Assembly: GCF_900155945.1 (NCBI RefSeq)
Contig: NZ_FTMN01000004.1
Coordinates: forward strand, 62,001 to 126,000
DNA length: 64,000 nucleotides
From: Marinobacterium stanieri
GTDB lineage: Bacteria; Pseudomonadota; Gammaproteobacteria; Pseudomonadales; Balneatricaceae
Direction: 5' to 3'
This document shows positions 1-8,659 of this stretch, piece by piece (positions within the stretch are counted from its first letter, which is position 1; the number at the start of each line of letters is the position of its first letter). The notes under the pieces were generated by a model. It ran no database searches. It was not told where the DNA came from and was given only the letters and a program-made list of their open reading frames with translations. The position numbers were made by a program, and so were the translations under genes.

Positions 1-1278
1 GGTGCCGTAGATGCCGTTCATCGGGTTATCGGGGTGGTTGAAGAAGAAGATATAGGCCAGACCCAGCACAATGCCCGGTACCGCCATTGGCAACATGGCC
101 AACAACTGCAACAGACGACGTGCAAACGGCATCAGCTTGATCTTTTCGTTCATGTACGCCACCAGGAATACCACGGCAGTACCAATCACCGCTGTCCAGG
201 CCGACATCTGCAGGGAGTTGAAGTAGGACGCCCAGCCACCGCCATCCATCATGTCGAAGCGGTAGTTATTGAGTGACAACTCCATGTTGTAGGGCCAGAA
301 GGTGATGAAGGAGGCATAGACAGCCATACCGATCACCAGCAGCAGGAAGCCGCATACCAGAGCGCAGAACAGTGTCAGCAGCGCATCACGCAGCGGTGAC
401 TTCTGCGGCTGCAGTGGCACCGCACGGGAGGTCAGCAGTGCGGACTGGCGACGCTGCACACGGCGTTCCACGGCAAAGGAGATCAGTGCCGGCAACAACA
501 GCACAACGCTTACGACCGCGCCCATCTGGAAGTTCTGCTGCCCCACCACCTGCTTGTAGATATCAGTGGCCAGCACGTTGTATTGCCCGCCAATCACCTT
601 GGCGACACCGAAGTCGGTAATGGTCAGGGTGAAGATCACGAAGATGGTGTTGATCAGGCCATAACGCACCGACGGCAACGTCACGGTCAGGAATACACGC
701 CAGGGCGGCGTTTTCATCGATTTGGCGGCTTCGTACAGGCGCGCATCGCTGTTGCTGAACGCCGTGATCAAGATCATCAGCGCATGCGGGAAGGCCCAAA
801 AGCTCAAGCCGATCACAATACCGACTGGCCCGTAGATACTCTCTACCGGCAACCAGTCCTTGAGAATGCCCTGGTTACCGAACAGGTAGATCATACTCAG
901 TGCCGGCAGCAGTGAGGGTGCAAACAGCGGCAGCATGGTAACCAGACGGAACGTCTTCTTGCCCGCCATACCACTGCGGGTCAGTGCGTAGGCAAAAACA
1001 AAGGCAATGGAGACCACGATAAAGGTGGTCCAGAGCGCGATGGTAATCGAGTTCAGAATCGACTGGGTCAGCGCCGGGTTATCAAAGTAGGCAATAAAAT
1101 TGTGCAGGCCGATAAACTCGCCGGCACCGTTTTGCAGGCTTTTCACCAGCATGGTGAGCAGCGGCGCCAGCAGGGCAAGCAGCAGAAACAGTACGCCCAG
1201 ACTGATCACAAGTCGCTGCAACCAGCTCTCGGAATCAAAACTGCGACGGGCTGCAATTGTCAGGGTGTTCGACATCAT
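1..1278 (-). CDS. aepW: ABC transporter permease, aminoethylphosphonate type (3' end beyond window)
   Basis: Inner-membrane permease of a binding-protein-dependent ABC importer. About 426 codons are open from the ATG at 1278-1276 (a second ATG follows at 1275) to the left edge with no stop, so the C-terminus is missing. Translation shows an N-terminal hydrophobic helix, several further membrane segments, and a linker near codon 290 (RRVQRRQSALLTSRAVPLQ) that starts a second permease half. That layout is typical of the two-domain FbpB/PhnU-like permeases. The start overlaps the stop of the ATPase gene by one base (TGATG), which implies translational coupling. Substrate is inferred from the neighbouring binding protein, which resembles the AepX/PhnS2 family; an iron(III)-type importer is the alternative. 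Confidence 0.75.
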   Translation of the reverse strand, partial: MMSNTLTIAARRSFDSESWLQRLVISLGVLFLLLALLAPLLTMLVKSLQNGAGEFIGLHNFIAYFDNPALTQSILNSITIALWTTFIVVSIAFVFAYALTRSGMAGKKTFRLVTMLPLFAPSLLPALSMIYLFGNQGILKDWLPVESIYGPVGIVIGLSFWAFPHALMILITAFSNSDARLYEAAKSMKTPPWRVFLTVTLPSVRYGLINTIFVIFTLTITDFGVAKVIGGQYNVLATDIYKQVVGQQNFQMGAVVSVVLLLPALISFAVERRVQRRQSALLTSRAVPLQPQKSPLRDALLTLFCALVCGFLLLVIGMAVYASFITFWPYNMELSLNNYRFDMMDGGGWASYFNSLQMSAWTAVIGTAVVFLVAYMNEKIKLMPFARRLLQLLAMLPMAVPGIVLGLAYIFFFNHPDNPMNGIYGT

Positions 1279-2441
1279 CAGGCTCCTGCCACCTGCATCG
1301 CAGCCAGGCCCATATCCGGTGCCGTACGGCTAACACCGGGCTTGCTCTGGTTCAGGTGCTGAGCCGGGTAGAACTTCAGGTCCTTTTCCGGAATGCTCAA
1401 CCAGAGTGACTGGCCAATGCTGGCATTCAGCTGTGCATGCTGTTCAACCGCCACGTCGACATGAACGCAGGGCAGTTCTTCATCCAGACACATTTCCAGA
1501 CGAACAAAGGGTCCCATGAACTGGATCTGATCCAGCCGCGCTTCAAACAGCAGGTTTTCATCACGGTTCACGCCCCAGGGGCCATCCAGCAGCTGGACAC
1601 TCTCGGGGCGGAAGCCCAGCGTACCCTCATCACAGGCCGGCAGAACCATCGGTGTCTGCACCTCCTTACGGCCCAGCATCAGGCTGCGCGCGCCAAGCAC
1701 ACGTGCCGGCATCAGGTTCATGCTACCGACGAAACGAGCGACGAACTCGGTGGCCGGCTTTTGGTAGATCTCTTCAGGTGTACCGATCTGGGCGATGCGA
1801 CCATGATCCATGACCACAATCCGGTCCGCCATGGTCAGGGCTTCATCCTGGTCGTGGGTCACCATAATGGTGGTGATGCCCAGTTTGCGTTGCAGGGCAC
1901 AGATCTCCTGGCGCAAGTGCAGGCGCACACGTGCATCCAGTGCGGAGAGCGGTTCATCCAGCAACAGCAAACCCGGCTCGGTAGCCAATGCACGCGCCAG
2001 TGCAACACGCTGCTGCTGACCACCGGAGAGCTGACCGGGATACTTGTTGCCGATATCCGGCAGATCGATCTGCTCAAGCAGGGCTTTTACTCGCTGCTGA
2101 CGCTCACCGCGCGGCATTTTCATATTGGCCAGACCGTAGGCGATGTTTTCGCTCACGGTCAGGTTGGGAAAGAGTGCATAAGACTGGAACACAATGCCGA
2201 AATCTCGCTGCTGCGGCGGCAATGTGGAAATATCACGATCGGATTGAACAATGCGCCCCTCTTCCTGCAACTCAAGGCCGGCAATGGCTCGCAACAAGGT
2301 GGTTTTGCCGCAACCGGACGGGCCCAGGAAGCAGACAAACTCGCCTTCCTTGATCGCCAGTGAAATATCATCCAGTGCGGTAAAGCTGCCAAAGGACTTG
2401 CGCAGATGCTCGATCTGCAGGTAGTGGGTTGAATGCGTCAT
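1278..2441 (-). CDS. aepV: ABC transporter ATP-binding protein, aminoethylphosphonate type
   Basis: Cytoplasmic ATPase (387 aa) that powers the importer. Walker A GPSGCGKT lies at residues 40-47, the signature LSGGQQQR at 138-145 and the Walker B LLLLDEP just after 157. The switch histidine sits in VTHDQDEA. The C-terminal third is a TOBE-like regulatory domain (around the GPWG...NLL...AR motif) as in PotA/FbpC/PhnT proteins. The start has a GGAGACTGAAC leader. It is 69 bp from the binding-protein gene and overlaps the permease gene, so the three form one transcription unit. Assignment to 2-aminoethylphosphonate rests on the SBP; polyamine or iron specificity cannot be excluded from the ATPase alone. 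Confidence 0.75.
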   Translation of the reverse strand: MTHSTHYLQIEHLRKSFGSFTALDDISLAIKEGEFVCFLGPSGCGKTTLLRAIAGLELQEEGRIVQSDRDISTLPPQQRDFGIVFQSYALFPNLTVSENIAYGLANMKMPRGERQQRVKALLEQIDLPDIGNKYPGQLSGGQQQRVALARALATEPGLLLLDEPLSALDARVRLHLRQEICALQRKLGITTIMVTHDQDEALTMADRIVVMDHGRIAQIGTPEEIYQKPATEFVARFVGSMNLMPARVLGARSLMLGRKEVQTPMVLPACDEGTLGFRPESVQLLDGPWGVNRDENLLFEARLDQIQFMGPFVRLEMCLDEELPCVHVDVAVEQHAQLNASIGQSLWLSIPEKDLKFYPAQHLNQSKPGVSRTAPDMGLAAMQVAGA

Positions 2442-2510
2442 GTTCAGTCTCCGTAAAAAAAGCGGGAGGGCTGCTGTCGCAACCCTCCGTGTGTAACGAA
2501 CCGTGGCGGC

Positions 2511-3527
2511 TTAGTTTTTCGGTTCGCTCTTGCCGTCGTAACGCTGCTGCCATTCCTTAAGAATACGAGAGCGGTTTACGGCAGCCCATTCGAAATCGTT
2601 ATCGATCATGCGATCGGCAATATCGCTCGGGTAGTTCGGTACCGGCTTGGCAACACCCGGCATGGCCACAACGGCGTAGCTACCGTTGTAGAGCGTATTG
2701 GCATCTTTGGTGACGGCCCAGTCCATCAGGGTCTTGGCGGCATCCATCTTGTCGCTGCCCTTGATGATGGCAGCCGCTTCCATATCCCAGCCCAGACCTT
2801 CAGACGGGAAGGCCAGATCGATCGGCGCGCCCTTGTTGATCAGCTTGGCGCCACGGTAGGCGAAGGAGATACCGATCGGAGTTTCACCGGCAGCGGCCAT
2901 TTTGCAGGGCTTGGAACCGGAGTGGGTGTAACGGTCGATGTTCTGGTGCAGGTCGTCCATGAACTTCCAGCCGTCTTCTTCACCAAAGGTCTGCAGCCAG
3001 CTGGCCACGTCCAGGTAACCGGTACCGGAGGAGTTCGGGTTCGGCATCACCAGATGGCCCTGATATACCGGCTTGGTCAGGTCTTTCCAGCTGGTCGGCA
3101 TCGGCAGGTCGTGCTTTTCGGCTTCGATGCGGTTGTAGCAAACGGATGCAACCCAGGCATCCATACCGATCCAGGACGGGGTTTCATCCTTGTCGACGAA
3201 CTGAGTGCTCAGCTGCTCAACACCAGCCGGCTTGTAAGGCTGCAGCATGCCTTCGCCTTTCAGAACCAGCAGACTGGTGGCTGCCAGGCCCAGAACAGCG
3301 TCGGCCTGAGGGTTGTCTTTCTCGGCCAGCAGGCGCGCAGTGATGATGCCGGTGGAGTCACGTACCCAACGGATCTTCACATCCGGGTTGGCGCTTTCAA
3401 ACGCCTTGGCGTAGGACTTGAGCTGATCCGCTTCCAGCGCAGTGTAAACAGTCAGTTCTGTTGCAGCCTGGGCACCGGTAGCGGTCAGAGCGACGGCAGC
3501 AGCCAGCAGAGTCTTTTTCAGGTTCAT
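2511..3527 (-). CDS. aepX: periplasmic 2-aminoethylphosphonate-binding protein (AepX/PhnS2 type)
   Basis: Extracytoplasmic solute-binding protein, 338 aa. It has a clear Sec signal peptide (MNLKKTLLAAAVALTATGAQA, mature protein from about residue 22). The mature start ELTVYTALEADQLKSY and the following WVRDSTGIITARLLAEKDNPQAD are characteristic of the putative 2-aminoethylphosphonate-binding family (TIGR03261-like, later called AepX), related to FbpA/PotD-fold proteins. The start is supported by AAGGA seven bases before ATG. An operator-like dyad (3576-3587) lies upstream, between this gene and the FAD oxidoreductase gene, so the transport genes may have their own regulated promoter. Recognition is from memory of the family; ligand binding is not proven. 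Confidence 0.72.
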   Translation of the reverse strand: MNLKKTLLAAAVALTATGAQAATELTVYTALEADQLKSYAKAFESANPDVKIRWVRDSTGIITARLLAEKDNPQADAVLGLAATSLLVLKGEGMLQPYKPAGVEQLSTQFVDKDETPSWIGMDAWVASVCYNRIEAEKHDLPMPTSWKDLTKPVYQGHLVMPNPNSSGTGYLDVASWLQTFGEEDGWKFMDDLHQNIDRYTHSGSKPCKMAAAGETPIGISFAYRGAKLINKGAPIDLAFPSEGLGWDMEAAAIIKGSDKMDAAKTLMDWAVTKDANTLYNGSYAVVAMPGVAKPVPNYPSDIADRMIDNDFEWAAVNRSRILKEWQQRYDGKSEPKN

Positions 3528-3575
3528 TGTGCGGTCCTTTTACTTGATAGATGCGTAGAGAGTGCGCGTTTCAAC

Positions 3576-3587
3576 TGGTCTATACCA
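3576..3587. promoter_or_regulatory. putative GntR/UTRA operator upstream of the transporter genes
   Basis: TGGTCTATACCA, an inverted repeat with one mismatch, lies 49 bp before the binding-protein start. It differs by one base from the core of the perfect palindrome at 4887-4906. Two such copies next to a GntR/UTRA regulator gene make these the likely operators. Confidence 0.6.
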
Positions 3588-3641
3588 AACAATTCTTACA
3601 GCACTCTGTTGCAGAACAATGAATGAAATGTTGCATGTTTT

Positions 3642-4874
3642 TTAACCGGACTTTTTTTGGCTGCGTGCCAGGGCACAGCGCACGCGAAATTCTTCAGCAA
3701 AGGGGTCAACGGAACCGAACCGATCCAGCTTGAACGGTGCCACATCACAGAAGGTATCGCGTTCCAGCGCCAGCTCCGCCAGTAAACGACCGATACCGCC
3801 CGACAACGCAATGCCGCCACCGGAACAGCCGGTGCCGACCAACAGGCCGGGAATATGAGTGGTATCGATCAGGGGTTTGCCGTCCGGGGTGTAACTGGAA
3901 ACGCCGGTCAGGTAATGCGCGACACCCAGATGCTCGATAGCCGGAAATACGGCGGCCAGATCCCCCCAACCCGCTTCCAGGCACTCCCAGCCATCCGGGT
4001 CACAGTTGAACAGATAGCCATGGATATCCTCGGGGAGGTTGGCAGGGTCTCCGTATACCGCCTGCTGGTCACGCAAACCAAACAGCAGCCCGCCCACTTC
4101 CGGGCGTGCATAGGCGTTGATGTCCGGCAGGATGACCATGGGAGAATCAGTGGGAAAAAGCTCTGTGTTGTCCTCGGTAATCCAGTAATGACTGCGCACC
4201 GGAGCCATGGCCAGGTGAACACCCTGTTCTGCCAAAAGCCTGGTCGCCCAGGGGCCTGAGCAACAGATCAGATTGTCAGCCGGCATGGACCCCTGGCTGG
4301 TGTGAGCCCCCACAACCCGTCCCTGCTCCATGATCAGTGAATCGACACGGCAGTTCTGCACCACCTCAACGCCGAGCTTGCGCGCCGCCGACACATAACC
4401 CTGTGCCAACTGTACCGGATCCATGTAGCCATCATCTGCCACAAACAGCGCTTCGCTGTGCTGATCAGGTGCCAGCCAGGGGGCACGTTGCTTGATCTGC
4501 TCGGGGCCGAGACGCTCAGATGAAAGACCCAAAGATGCGGCCGTTGTCTCGGTGTCCTGCAGGTAGGCTTTACCCGATTCTGCTGTCGCCAGATGCAGGC
4601 TGCCGACCTTACGCAGAGGCAAAGGCTGCTCCAGTACCTGATCAAGCTGCTCAATGGCCGTGAAGGTCTCGGCGACCAGTGCAGCCATGGCCGGGTCCGG
4701 ACGCACCCGGGTCAGCAGCGCAGCCGCCTGGCTGGTGGTGGCGCTTGCCAGGAGTCCAGCCTCGACGAGGCGAATACGGCTACCTGCCGGGGCCTGCTGC
4801 GCCAATGACCAGGCGGTAGCGGCACCCAGGATGCCGCCACCGATAATTAGATAATCTGTGGATGGGAACTGCAT
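3642..4874 (-). CDS. FAD-dependent oxidoreductase of the D-amino-acid/glycine oxidase family
   Basis: 410-aa flavoprotein. The N-terminal dinucleotide-binding motif is IIGGGILGAATAWSLA (from about residue 10), followed by a DAO-family body and a C-terminal GTGCSGGGIALSGGIGRLLAE that completes the FAD site. Members oxidise amines or amino acids with release of imine/aldehyde. Start: GGAG eight bases before ATG. It sits between the GntR regulator and the binding protein, with a 20-bp palindrome in its promoter. In phosphonate clusters, DAO-type enzymes (PbfD group) oxidise aminoethylphosphonate or its N-methyl form to phosphonoacetaldehyde. That role is inferred from context. No phnW or phnX is visible here, though they could lie beyond the left edge. 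Confidence 0.8.
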   Translation of the reverse strand: MQFPSTDYLIIGGGILGAATAWSLAQQAPAGSRIRLVEAGLLASATTSQAAALLTRVRPDPAMAALVAETFTAIEQLDQVLEQPLPLRKVGSLHLATAESGKAYLQDTETTAASLGLSSERLGPEQIKQRAPWLAPDQHSEALFVADDGYMDPVQLAQGYVSAARKLGVEVVQNCRVDSLIMEQGRVVGAHTSQGSMPADNLICCSGPWATRLLAEQGVHLAMAPVRSHYWITEDNTELFPTDSPMVILPDINAYARPEVGGLLFGLRDQQAVYGDPANLPEDIHGYLFNCDPDGWECLEAGWGDLAAVFPAIEHLGVAHYLTGVSSYTPDGKPLIDTTHIPGLLVGTGCSGGGIALSGGIGRLLAELALERDTFCDVAPFKLDRFGSVDPFAEEFRVRCALARSQKKSG

Positions 4875-4886
4875 TATCTCTGCTCC

Positions 4887-4906
4887 AATCTGGTATATAC
4901 CAGATT
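4887..4906. promoter_or_regulatory. perfect 20-bp palindrome, likely GntR/UTRA operator
   Basis: AATCTGGTATATACCAGATT is a perfect dyad 13-32 bp upstream of the FAD oxidoreductase start and 56 bp beyond the 3' end of the GntR/UTRA gene. The core TGGTATATACCA recurs with one mismatch at 3576-3587. The size and symmetry fit a HutC/PhnF-type dimer site. Confidence 0.72.
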
Positions 4907-4961
4907 ATGGAGTGGTAAAATGACAGTGCAGTGACAGATTTATTGCCGGGAAAGTAAGCGA

Positions 4962-5699
4962 TTAATGGCGGCTACCGACATGCACCGAAATTTTCAGGGC
5001 GTCATGCAGCCAGTATTCCCGGTCCAGCTCGAGAAACTCACCCTCTTGGTCAAAGCTTAAGCGGTGAATATACAAACCGGCCGTACCCTGATTCACGTTC
5101 AGGGACTCGGCTTCCAGCCCCTTGAGCGCCAGCGGATAGATCTCGATATCACGATGGTCCGGTACCAGGTCGTATTGCTCCTTGAGCATCTTCCAGATCG
5201 ACAGATCCGTACTTTCGCTCAGGAGCCCCGGACATTTGGCAGGGTTGATAAAGTTATGTTCCACCAGCAAGCCACGCTCATTGACGTAACGGCGGCGAAA
5301 CACGTGGTAGATAGGCGTCCCGACAGGTAGTCCAGTAATCTCACTGAGCCAGGGTGGCATTTCCGTGAGTTCCTTGAACAGCGTTTCTGTGCGAGGACTG
5401 AAGCCCTGCTCGGTCACATAGTGGTTGAAACCGATATCTCGGCTGGGGTCATAACGCAGACGCTCCGGCGTGATGTACCAGCCACGGCGGTTGGAACGGA
5501 AAATAAGCCCTTCGGCTTCCAGCTGTGACAGAGCCTGACGGATGGTAACGCGGGTCGTGCCGAAGCGTTCTGACAACTCGCGCTCGGATGGCAATTTCTG
5601 CTGGCTGCACAATTGCTCCTGCTCAATCCAGGTCCAGAGGCGATCACGAAGTTGCAGATAAACGGGGTATTCGGCGCGGGACATCAATGGGTCACTCAT
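4962..5699 (-). CDS. GntR-family transcriptional regulator with UTRA domain
   Basis: 245 aa. Residues about 10-80 form the GntR winged helix (YLQLRDRLWTWIEQ..., then LPSERELSERFGTTRVTIRQAL, then LEAEGLIFRSNRRGWYI). Residues about 100-240 match the UTRA/HutC ligand-binding fold (PIYHVFRRRYVNERG, LYIHRLSFDQEGEFLELDREYW). Regulators of this class control phosphonate, histidine or sugar uptake genes and are released from DNA by a pathway metabolite. It is cotranscribed in direction with the transporter and oxidoreductase genes. The TGGTNTATACCA dyads downstream are its probable targets. The effector cannot be read from the sequence. Confidence 0.88.
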   Translation of the reverse strand: MSDPLMSRAEYPVYLQLRDRLWTWIEQEQLCSQQKLPSERELSERFGTTRVTIRQALSQLEAEGLIFRSNRRGWYITPERLRYDPSRDIGFNHYVTEQGFSPRTETLFKELTEMPPWLSEITGLPVGTPIYHVFRRRYVNERGLLVEHNFINPAKCPGLLSESTDLSIWKMLKEQYDLVPDHRDIEIYPLALKGLEAESLNVNQGTAGLYIHRLSFDQEGEFLELDREYWLHDALKISVHVGSRH

Positions 5700-5748
5700 G
5701 CATCAAAGGTTCTGGCAACAGGCAGGGCCTATCATGACAGAAAAGGGA

Positions 5749-6144
5749 TCAAAGGCTAAATGCGAGGGCTTGAGAGGATACCGCCAGCCAGACTTTCTGG
5801 CCGGTTCGAGCGCTGAGTATGGATTGGGCTTCCGGGCGGCGCTCCAAAACCAGCTCTGGCAAGCCTGCTCCCAACCAGAGGTGCAACAGGCCCTGAGGCT
5901 CCGCATGACTCACCCGAGCTGAAAGCAGCAAATTGGAGCGAGGGTCAGGCCCCCAAGGACCCAGCAGCAGTACCGCATGCTGTGGCTCGAACAGCAGAAA
6001 TCCACGCTTGCCCAGCGGCAAATCAAGCGGGCAAGGCAGCTCTGAACCTCCACTCCAGACACACCCCGAAGCATCCACCTTCACGGGCAGAGCGTAGCGT
6101 TCCTCGGCTGTCTGGCATGGATCGGTTCTGCTGGGTAGCATCAT
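5749..6144 (-). CDS. free-standing TOBE-like domain protein (ABC ATPase C-terminus homologue)
   Basis: 131-aa ORF starting at tandem ATGs (6144, 6141) behind AAAGAAG. It has no nucleotide-binding domain. Its second half resembles the C-terminal TOBE region of the ATPase encoded at 1278-2441. Both share a GPWG motif followed by NLL and AR (here LLGPWGPDPRSNLLLSAR, there LLDGPWGVNRDENLLFEAR), and both end in a W-x-x-V/I-S strand. It lies 49 bp upstream of the GntR gene on the same strand. It may be a stand-alone ligand-sensing or ATPase-regulating subunit, or the remnant of a duplicated ATPase gene. Coding status is probable, function unknown. Confidence 0.55.
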   Translation of the reverse strand: MMLPSRTDPCQTAEERYALPVKVDASGCVWSGGSELPCPLDLPLGKRGFLLFEPQHAVLLLGPWGPDPRSNLLLSARVSHAEPQGLLHLWLGAGLPELVLERRPEAQSILSARTGQKVWLAVSSQALAFSL

Positions 6145-6231
6145 CTTCTTTCATTCTTTACTGTGTAGTCAGGCTAGGCTTATTCCATGACAAGCGTGTG
6201 ACATACAGTGCAGTGGCTACGCAGGGTTTGC

Positions 6232-6259
6232 TTTACACGCCCCCCGCCACTGCTACAAT
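6232..6259 (+). promoter_or_regulatory. sigma70-like promoter of the decarboxylase gene
   Basis: TTTACA at 6232-6237 and TACAAT at 6254-6259 with a 16-bp spacer and a TGC before the -10. This leaves an mRNA leader of about 45 nt before the ATG at 6312, which has AGGA eight bases upstream. Confidence 0.55.
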
Positions 6260-6311
6260 TGCGGCCATTCCAAGGTGCTTGGATCCCGCCCTAATTTGCA
6301 GGACTGTGTTA

Positions 6312-8567
6312 ATGAAATTTCGTTTTCCAGTCGTCGTGATCGACGAAGATTACCGCTCCGAAAACATCTCTGGCTCTGGTATCCGTAACCTCGCTGAAGC
6401 GATCAGCAACGAGGGTATGGAAGTGATCGGTTTCACCAGCTACGGTGACCTGACCGCATTCGCGCAACAGGCCAGCCGTGCCTCCTGTTTCATTTTATCC
6501 ATTGATGACGAGGAGTTCGGTTCCGGCTCTGATGATGACGTAAACAAGGCACTGGAATCGATCCGCCAGTTCATTGGCGAAGTGCGCAAGCGCAACGCCG
6601 ATATCCCGGTATTCCTGTACGGTGAAACTCGCACCTCACGCCATATCTCCAACGATATCCTGCGCGAGCTGCACGGCTTCATTCACATGTTCGAGGATAC
6701 CCCGGAGTTTGTGGCCCGCCATATTATCCGCGAGGCCACCAAGTATCTGGAAAGCCTGGCGCCGCCGTTCTTCAGCGCGTTGATGGACTACGCCAGTGAC
6801 AGCTCCTACTCCTGGCACTGCCCCGGTCACTCCGGTGGCGTGGCATTTCTGAAAAGCCCGGTCGGGCAGATGTTTCACCAGTTCTTTGGTGAGAACATGC
6901 TGCGCGCCGATGTCTGCAATGCGGTAGAAGAGCTGGGCCAGCTGTTGGACCACACCGGTCCTGTTTCGGCCAGTGAGGCCAATGCAGCGCGCATCTTCAA
7001 CGCCGATCACCTGTTCTTCGTCACCAATGGTACGTCCACCTCCAACAAGGTGGTCTGGCACTCTACGGTGGCACCGGGCGATATCGTGGTGGTGGACCGT
7101 AACTGCCACAAATCGATCCTGCACTCGATCATCATGACCGGCGCCATCCCCGTGTTCCTGATGCCGACACGCAACAACTACGGCATCATCGGGCCGATTC
7201 CCAAGAGCGAGTTCGATCCGGAAACCATCCGCAAGAAGATCGAAGCCAACCCCTTCGCCCGTGAAGCCAAGAACAAGAAGCCGCGTATTCTGACCATTAC
7301 CCAGAGTACCTACGACGGCATCGTCTACAACGTGGAAACCATCAAGGAGATGCTGGGCAACACCATCGATACCCTGCATTTCGATGAAGCCTGGCTGCCG
7401 CATGCAAGCTTCCATGATTTCTACCACAACATGCACGCCATCGGTGAAGGCCGCCCGCGCTCCGATGAAACCCTGGTGTTTGCTACCCAGTCGACCCACA
7501 AGCTACTGGCGGGCCTGTCGCAGGCCTCCCAGATTCTGGTGCAGGACGGCAGCAACCGTAAACTGGATACGCATCGATTCAATGAATCCTATCTGATGCA
7601 CTCCTCCACCAGTCCGCAGTACGCCATTATTGCGTCCTGTGATGTCGCCGCGGCGATGATGGAGCCGCCGGGGGGTAAGGCTCTGGTTGAGGAATCGCTG
7701 ATGGAAGCGATCGACTTCCGCCGTGCCATGCACAAGGTTGATGAAGAGTTCGGTGCAGACGACTGGTGGTTCAAGGTCTGGGGCCCGGATGTGCAGGCCG
7801 AGGAAGGCCTGGGTGACCGCGATAACTGGATCATCCACGACGATGACGACTGGCACGGTTTCGGCAAAATCGACTCCGGCTTCAACATGCTGGATCCGAT
7901 CAAGTCCACCATCATCACGCCGGGGATCAACCTTCAGGGTGAGTTTGATGAGGTCGGTATTCCAGCGGCTATCGTCAGCAAATACCTGGCCGAGCACGGC
8001 ATTATCATCGAGAAGACCGGCCTGTACTCCTTCTTCATCATGTTCACCATCGGCATTACCAAGGGCCGCTGGAACTCTATGGTAACCGAGCTGCAGCAGT
8101 TCAAGGATGATTACGACCACAACCTGCCGGTGTGGCGTGTGATGCCGGAGTTCGCCAAACACTACCCGCAGTACGAGCGGGTTGGCCTGCGCGACCTCTG
8201 TACCGAGATCCATAACGTTTACAAGCAGTACGACGTTGCACGCATCACCACGGAGATGTACCTCTCCAACATCGAGCCTGCCATGACGCCGGCGGATGCC
8301 TGGGCCAAGATGGCGCACCGCGAAGTTGAGCGTGTCTCCATTGATGCGTTGGAAGGCCGCGTTACCGCCATGCTGGTAACGCCCTACCCGCCGGGCATCC
8401 CGCTGCTGGTGCCGGGTGAACGCTTCAACCGAACCATCGTCCGCTATCTGCAGTTTGCCCGTGATTTCAACTCACGTTTCCCCGGTTTCGAGACCGATGT
8501 GCACGGACTGGTGCGTGAGGATGTGAACGGCAAAGATGCCTACTTCGTGGATGTGGTTAAGGACTAA
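6312..8567 (+). CDS. ldcA: PLP-dependent lysine/ornithine/arginine decarboxylase (LdcA-like)
   Basis: 751-aa fold-type I decarboxylase, the same length as Pseudomonas LdcA. An N-terminal response-regulator-like wing (residues 1-130) precedes the PLP domain. Family signatures are SYSWHCPGHSGGVAFLKSPVG, LLDHTGP, FFVTNGTSTSNKVVWHS, DRNCHKSILHSIIMTGA, LHFDEAW and the Schiff-base lysine in STHKLLAG at residue 397. It converts a basic amino acid to a diamine (cadaverine, putrescine or agmatine) in the cytosol. Lysine is the best guess from similarity to LdcA. The open frame extends upstream to 5982, but family alignment, the promoter at 6232-6259 and an AGGA site place the start at 6312. Monocistronic, with a strong terminator. 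Confidence 0.9.
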   Translation: MKFRFPVVVIDEDYRSENISGSGIRNLAEAISNEGMEVIGFTSYGDLTAFAQQASRASCFILSIDDEEFGSGSDDDVNKALESIRQFIGEVRKRNADIPVFLYGETRTSRHISNDILRELHGFIHMFEDTPEFVARHIIREATKYLESLAPPFFSALMDYASDSSYSWHCPGHSGGVAFLKSPVGQMFHQFFGENMLRADVCNAVEELGQLLDHTGPVSASEANAARIFNADHLFFVTNGTSTSNKVVWHSTVAPGDIVVVDRNCHKSILHSIIMTGAIPVFLMPTRNNYGIIGPIPKSEFDPETIRKKIEANPFAREAKNKKPRILTITQSTYDGIVYNVETIKEMLGNTIDTLHFDEAWLPHASFHDFYHNMHAIGEGRPRSDETLVFATQSTHKLLAGLSQASQILVQDGSNRKLDTHRFNESYLMHSSTSPQYAIIASCDVAAAMMEPPGGKALVEESLMEAIDFRRAMHKVDEEFGADDWWFKVWGPDVQAEEGLGDRDNWIIHDDDDWHGFGKIDSGFNMLDPIKSTIITPGINLQGEFDEVGIPAAIVSKYLAEHGIIIEKTGLYSFFIMFTIGITKGRWNSMVTELQQFKDDYDHNLPVWRVMPEFAKHYPQYERVGLRDLCTEIHNVYKQYDVARITTEMYLSNIEPAMTPADAWAKMAHREVERVSIDALEGRVTAMLVTPYPPGIPLLVPGERFNRTIVRYLQFARDFNSRFPGFETDVHGLVREDVNGKDAYFVDVVKD

Positions 8568-8600
8568 GCCTGTCCGCTGACAGGTAATGCTCAACGTAAA

Positions 8601-8628
8601 ACGGGTGGCCAAGGCCACCCGTTTTTTT
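8601..8628 (+). terminator. rho-independent terminator of ldcA
   Basis: ACGGGTGGCC-AA-GGCCACCCGT hairpin directly followed by seven T residues, 33 bp after the decarboxylase stop. Confidence 0.93.
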
Positions 8629-8659
8629 GTACGCGTTTCAGGTCAAGCTGCCTGTCGAT

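Noticed and set aside
5982-6311. 110-codon upstream extension of the decarboxylase
   Set aside because: LdcA homologues begin near 6312, a promoter lies inside the extension, and an AGGA site serves the 6312 ATG. The segment also runs antisense to the TOBE-like ORF.
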